Shown here: positions 5,272-5,582 of the stretch, in pieces | How the letters are laid out: every line of letters starts with the position of its first letter | Numbering within the stretch: position 1 is the stretch's first letter | Assembly (NCBI GenBank): GCA_027364495.1 | Contig: DAHXPE010000236.1 | Location: 1 to 5,582 of the forward strand | DNA from: Candidatus Heimdallarchaeota archaeon | GTDB lineage: Archaea > Asgardarchaeota > Heimdallarchaeia > Hodarchaeales > LC-3 | Reading direction: 5' to 3' | Length of the DNA stretch: 5,582 bases | Position numbers and translations under genes: made by a program | The notes under the pieces: model-generated | Told to the model about the DNA's origin: nothing | What the model saw: the letters and a program-made list of their open reading frames with translations, nothing else | Databases searched by the model: none

Positions 5272-5582
5272 AACCTGTTAACATAGCTATTTTAGATACT
5301 GGTATTGATGCAAACAATCCTGAACTAAAAGGACGCGTTGCATGGTCATATGATGCAACAGGTAATAATAATCCTGCTGATCAAGTTGGTCATGGAACTG
5401 CTGTTGCTGGTATAATCGGTGCTGCCTTCAATGGTTATGGTATCGCTGGTGTTGCTACTCATGCTACCCTTTATAACGTTAAGGTTCTCGGAGCTAACGG
5501 TCAAGGTCAATGGAGATGGCTTGCCAATGGTATTTATGCCGCTGTAGCTGGTCCTGATGGTATTGTCGGTACTAAAGATGAT
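5256..5582 (+). CDS. Subtilisin-family (S8) serine protease, N-terminal part, partial
   Basis: This open frame of 109 codons runs off the right edge and has no start codon. It encodes the front of the subtilase catalytic domain: VNIAILDTGID with the catalytic Asp (residue 14, codon 5295-5297) and VGHGTAVAGIIG with the catalytic His (residue 46, codon 5391-5393). It continues into LYNVKVLGANGQGQWRW and ends at GIVGTKDD. Its last 115 bases repeat, inverted and without mismatch, the start of the minus-strand C-terminal fragment. Reading 5256-5582 and then the reverse complement of 5139-4666 stays in frame and gives 266 residues with Asp, His, Asn and Ser in subtilase order, so the two pieces are one gene. 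The signal peptide and propeptide expected upstream are not in the window, because the sequence left of 5255 switches to the opposite strand of the same gene. Confidence 0.8.
5468..5582 (+). repeat. Inverted repeat arm B (115 bp, exact)
   Basis: This is the partner of 5140-5254, separated by a unique spacer of 213 bases (5255-5467) that encodes the Asp and His region of the protease. Perfect identity at the nucleotide level, including synonymous positions, argues for a copy made very recently or in vitro. Confidence 0.9.

Noticed and set aside
5140..5582. Transposon terminal inverted repeats or a phase-variable invertible element
   Set aside because: The arms lie wholly inside one coding gene and encode protease residues. 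No transposase or recombinase is visible, and a fold-back chimera explains the data more simply.
1..5582. CRISPR array, tRNA or rRNA genes
   Set aside because: No regularly spaced direct repeats, tRNA cloverleaf or conserved rRNA sequence was seen on either strand.

Overview
The window is AT-rich DNA (roughly 30% G+C by eye) that looks archaeal. Genes sit behind TATA-like boxes about 30-40 bases upstream of their starts, with little or no Shine-Dalgarno sequence. They end in poly-T tracts, and the proteins (a small winged-helix regulator, a zinc-ribbon membrane protein, a short-type lipoamide acyltransferase remnant) are of archaeal flavour. An Asgard/Lokiarchaeia-like genome is my best guess from general protein character, but nothing here is a lineage marker.

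Layout, left to right. Positions 1-456 (minus) hold a broken, partial gene with TPR-like helices; coding-looking sequence moves through three frames. Positions 477-1979 (plus) hold an intact 14-helix-type major facilitator drug:proton antiporter with its own TATA box, probably leaderless, followed by a T-rich terminator. Positions 1980-2382 contain no intact gene but hold an unexplained open frame, a long inverted repeat and a cluster of TCAA-type palindromes just ahead of a small winged-helix regulator (2383-2613, plus). Positions 2719-3214 (plus) are the remains of a 2-oxoacid dehydrogenase-type E2 acyltransferase, with a frame change, an in-frame TGA and a D-to-N change in the catalytic HxxxDG motif. 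It converges on an intact multi-pass membrane protein with a C-terminal zinc ribbon (3275-4315, minus).

The right end (4666-5582) carries one subtilisin-family protease gene split into two opposed pieces. The minus strand at 4666-5254 has the C-terminal part with the catalytic Ser. The plus strand at 5256-5582 has the N-terminal part with the catalytic Asp and His. The two pieces share an exact 115-base inverted repeat (5140-5254 and 5468-5582), and joining them across it gives one continuous catalytic domain with a full triad. A fold-back chimera from amplification or assembly is the most likely explanation; a real inverted duplication is the alternative.

Apart from the regulator next to the exporter and the E2 remnant, there is no obvious shared pathway. 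Each intact gene appears to be its own transcription unit. The notable theme is breakage: two decayed genes and one rearranged gene in 5.6 kb. I do not see a convincing undescribed system.
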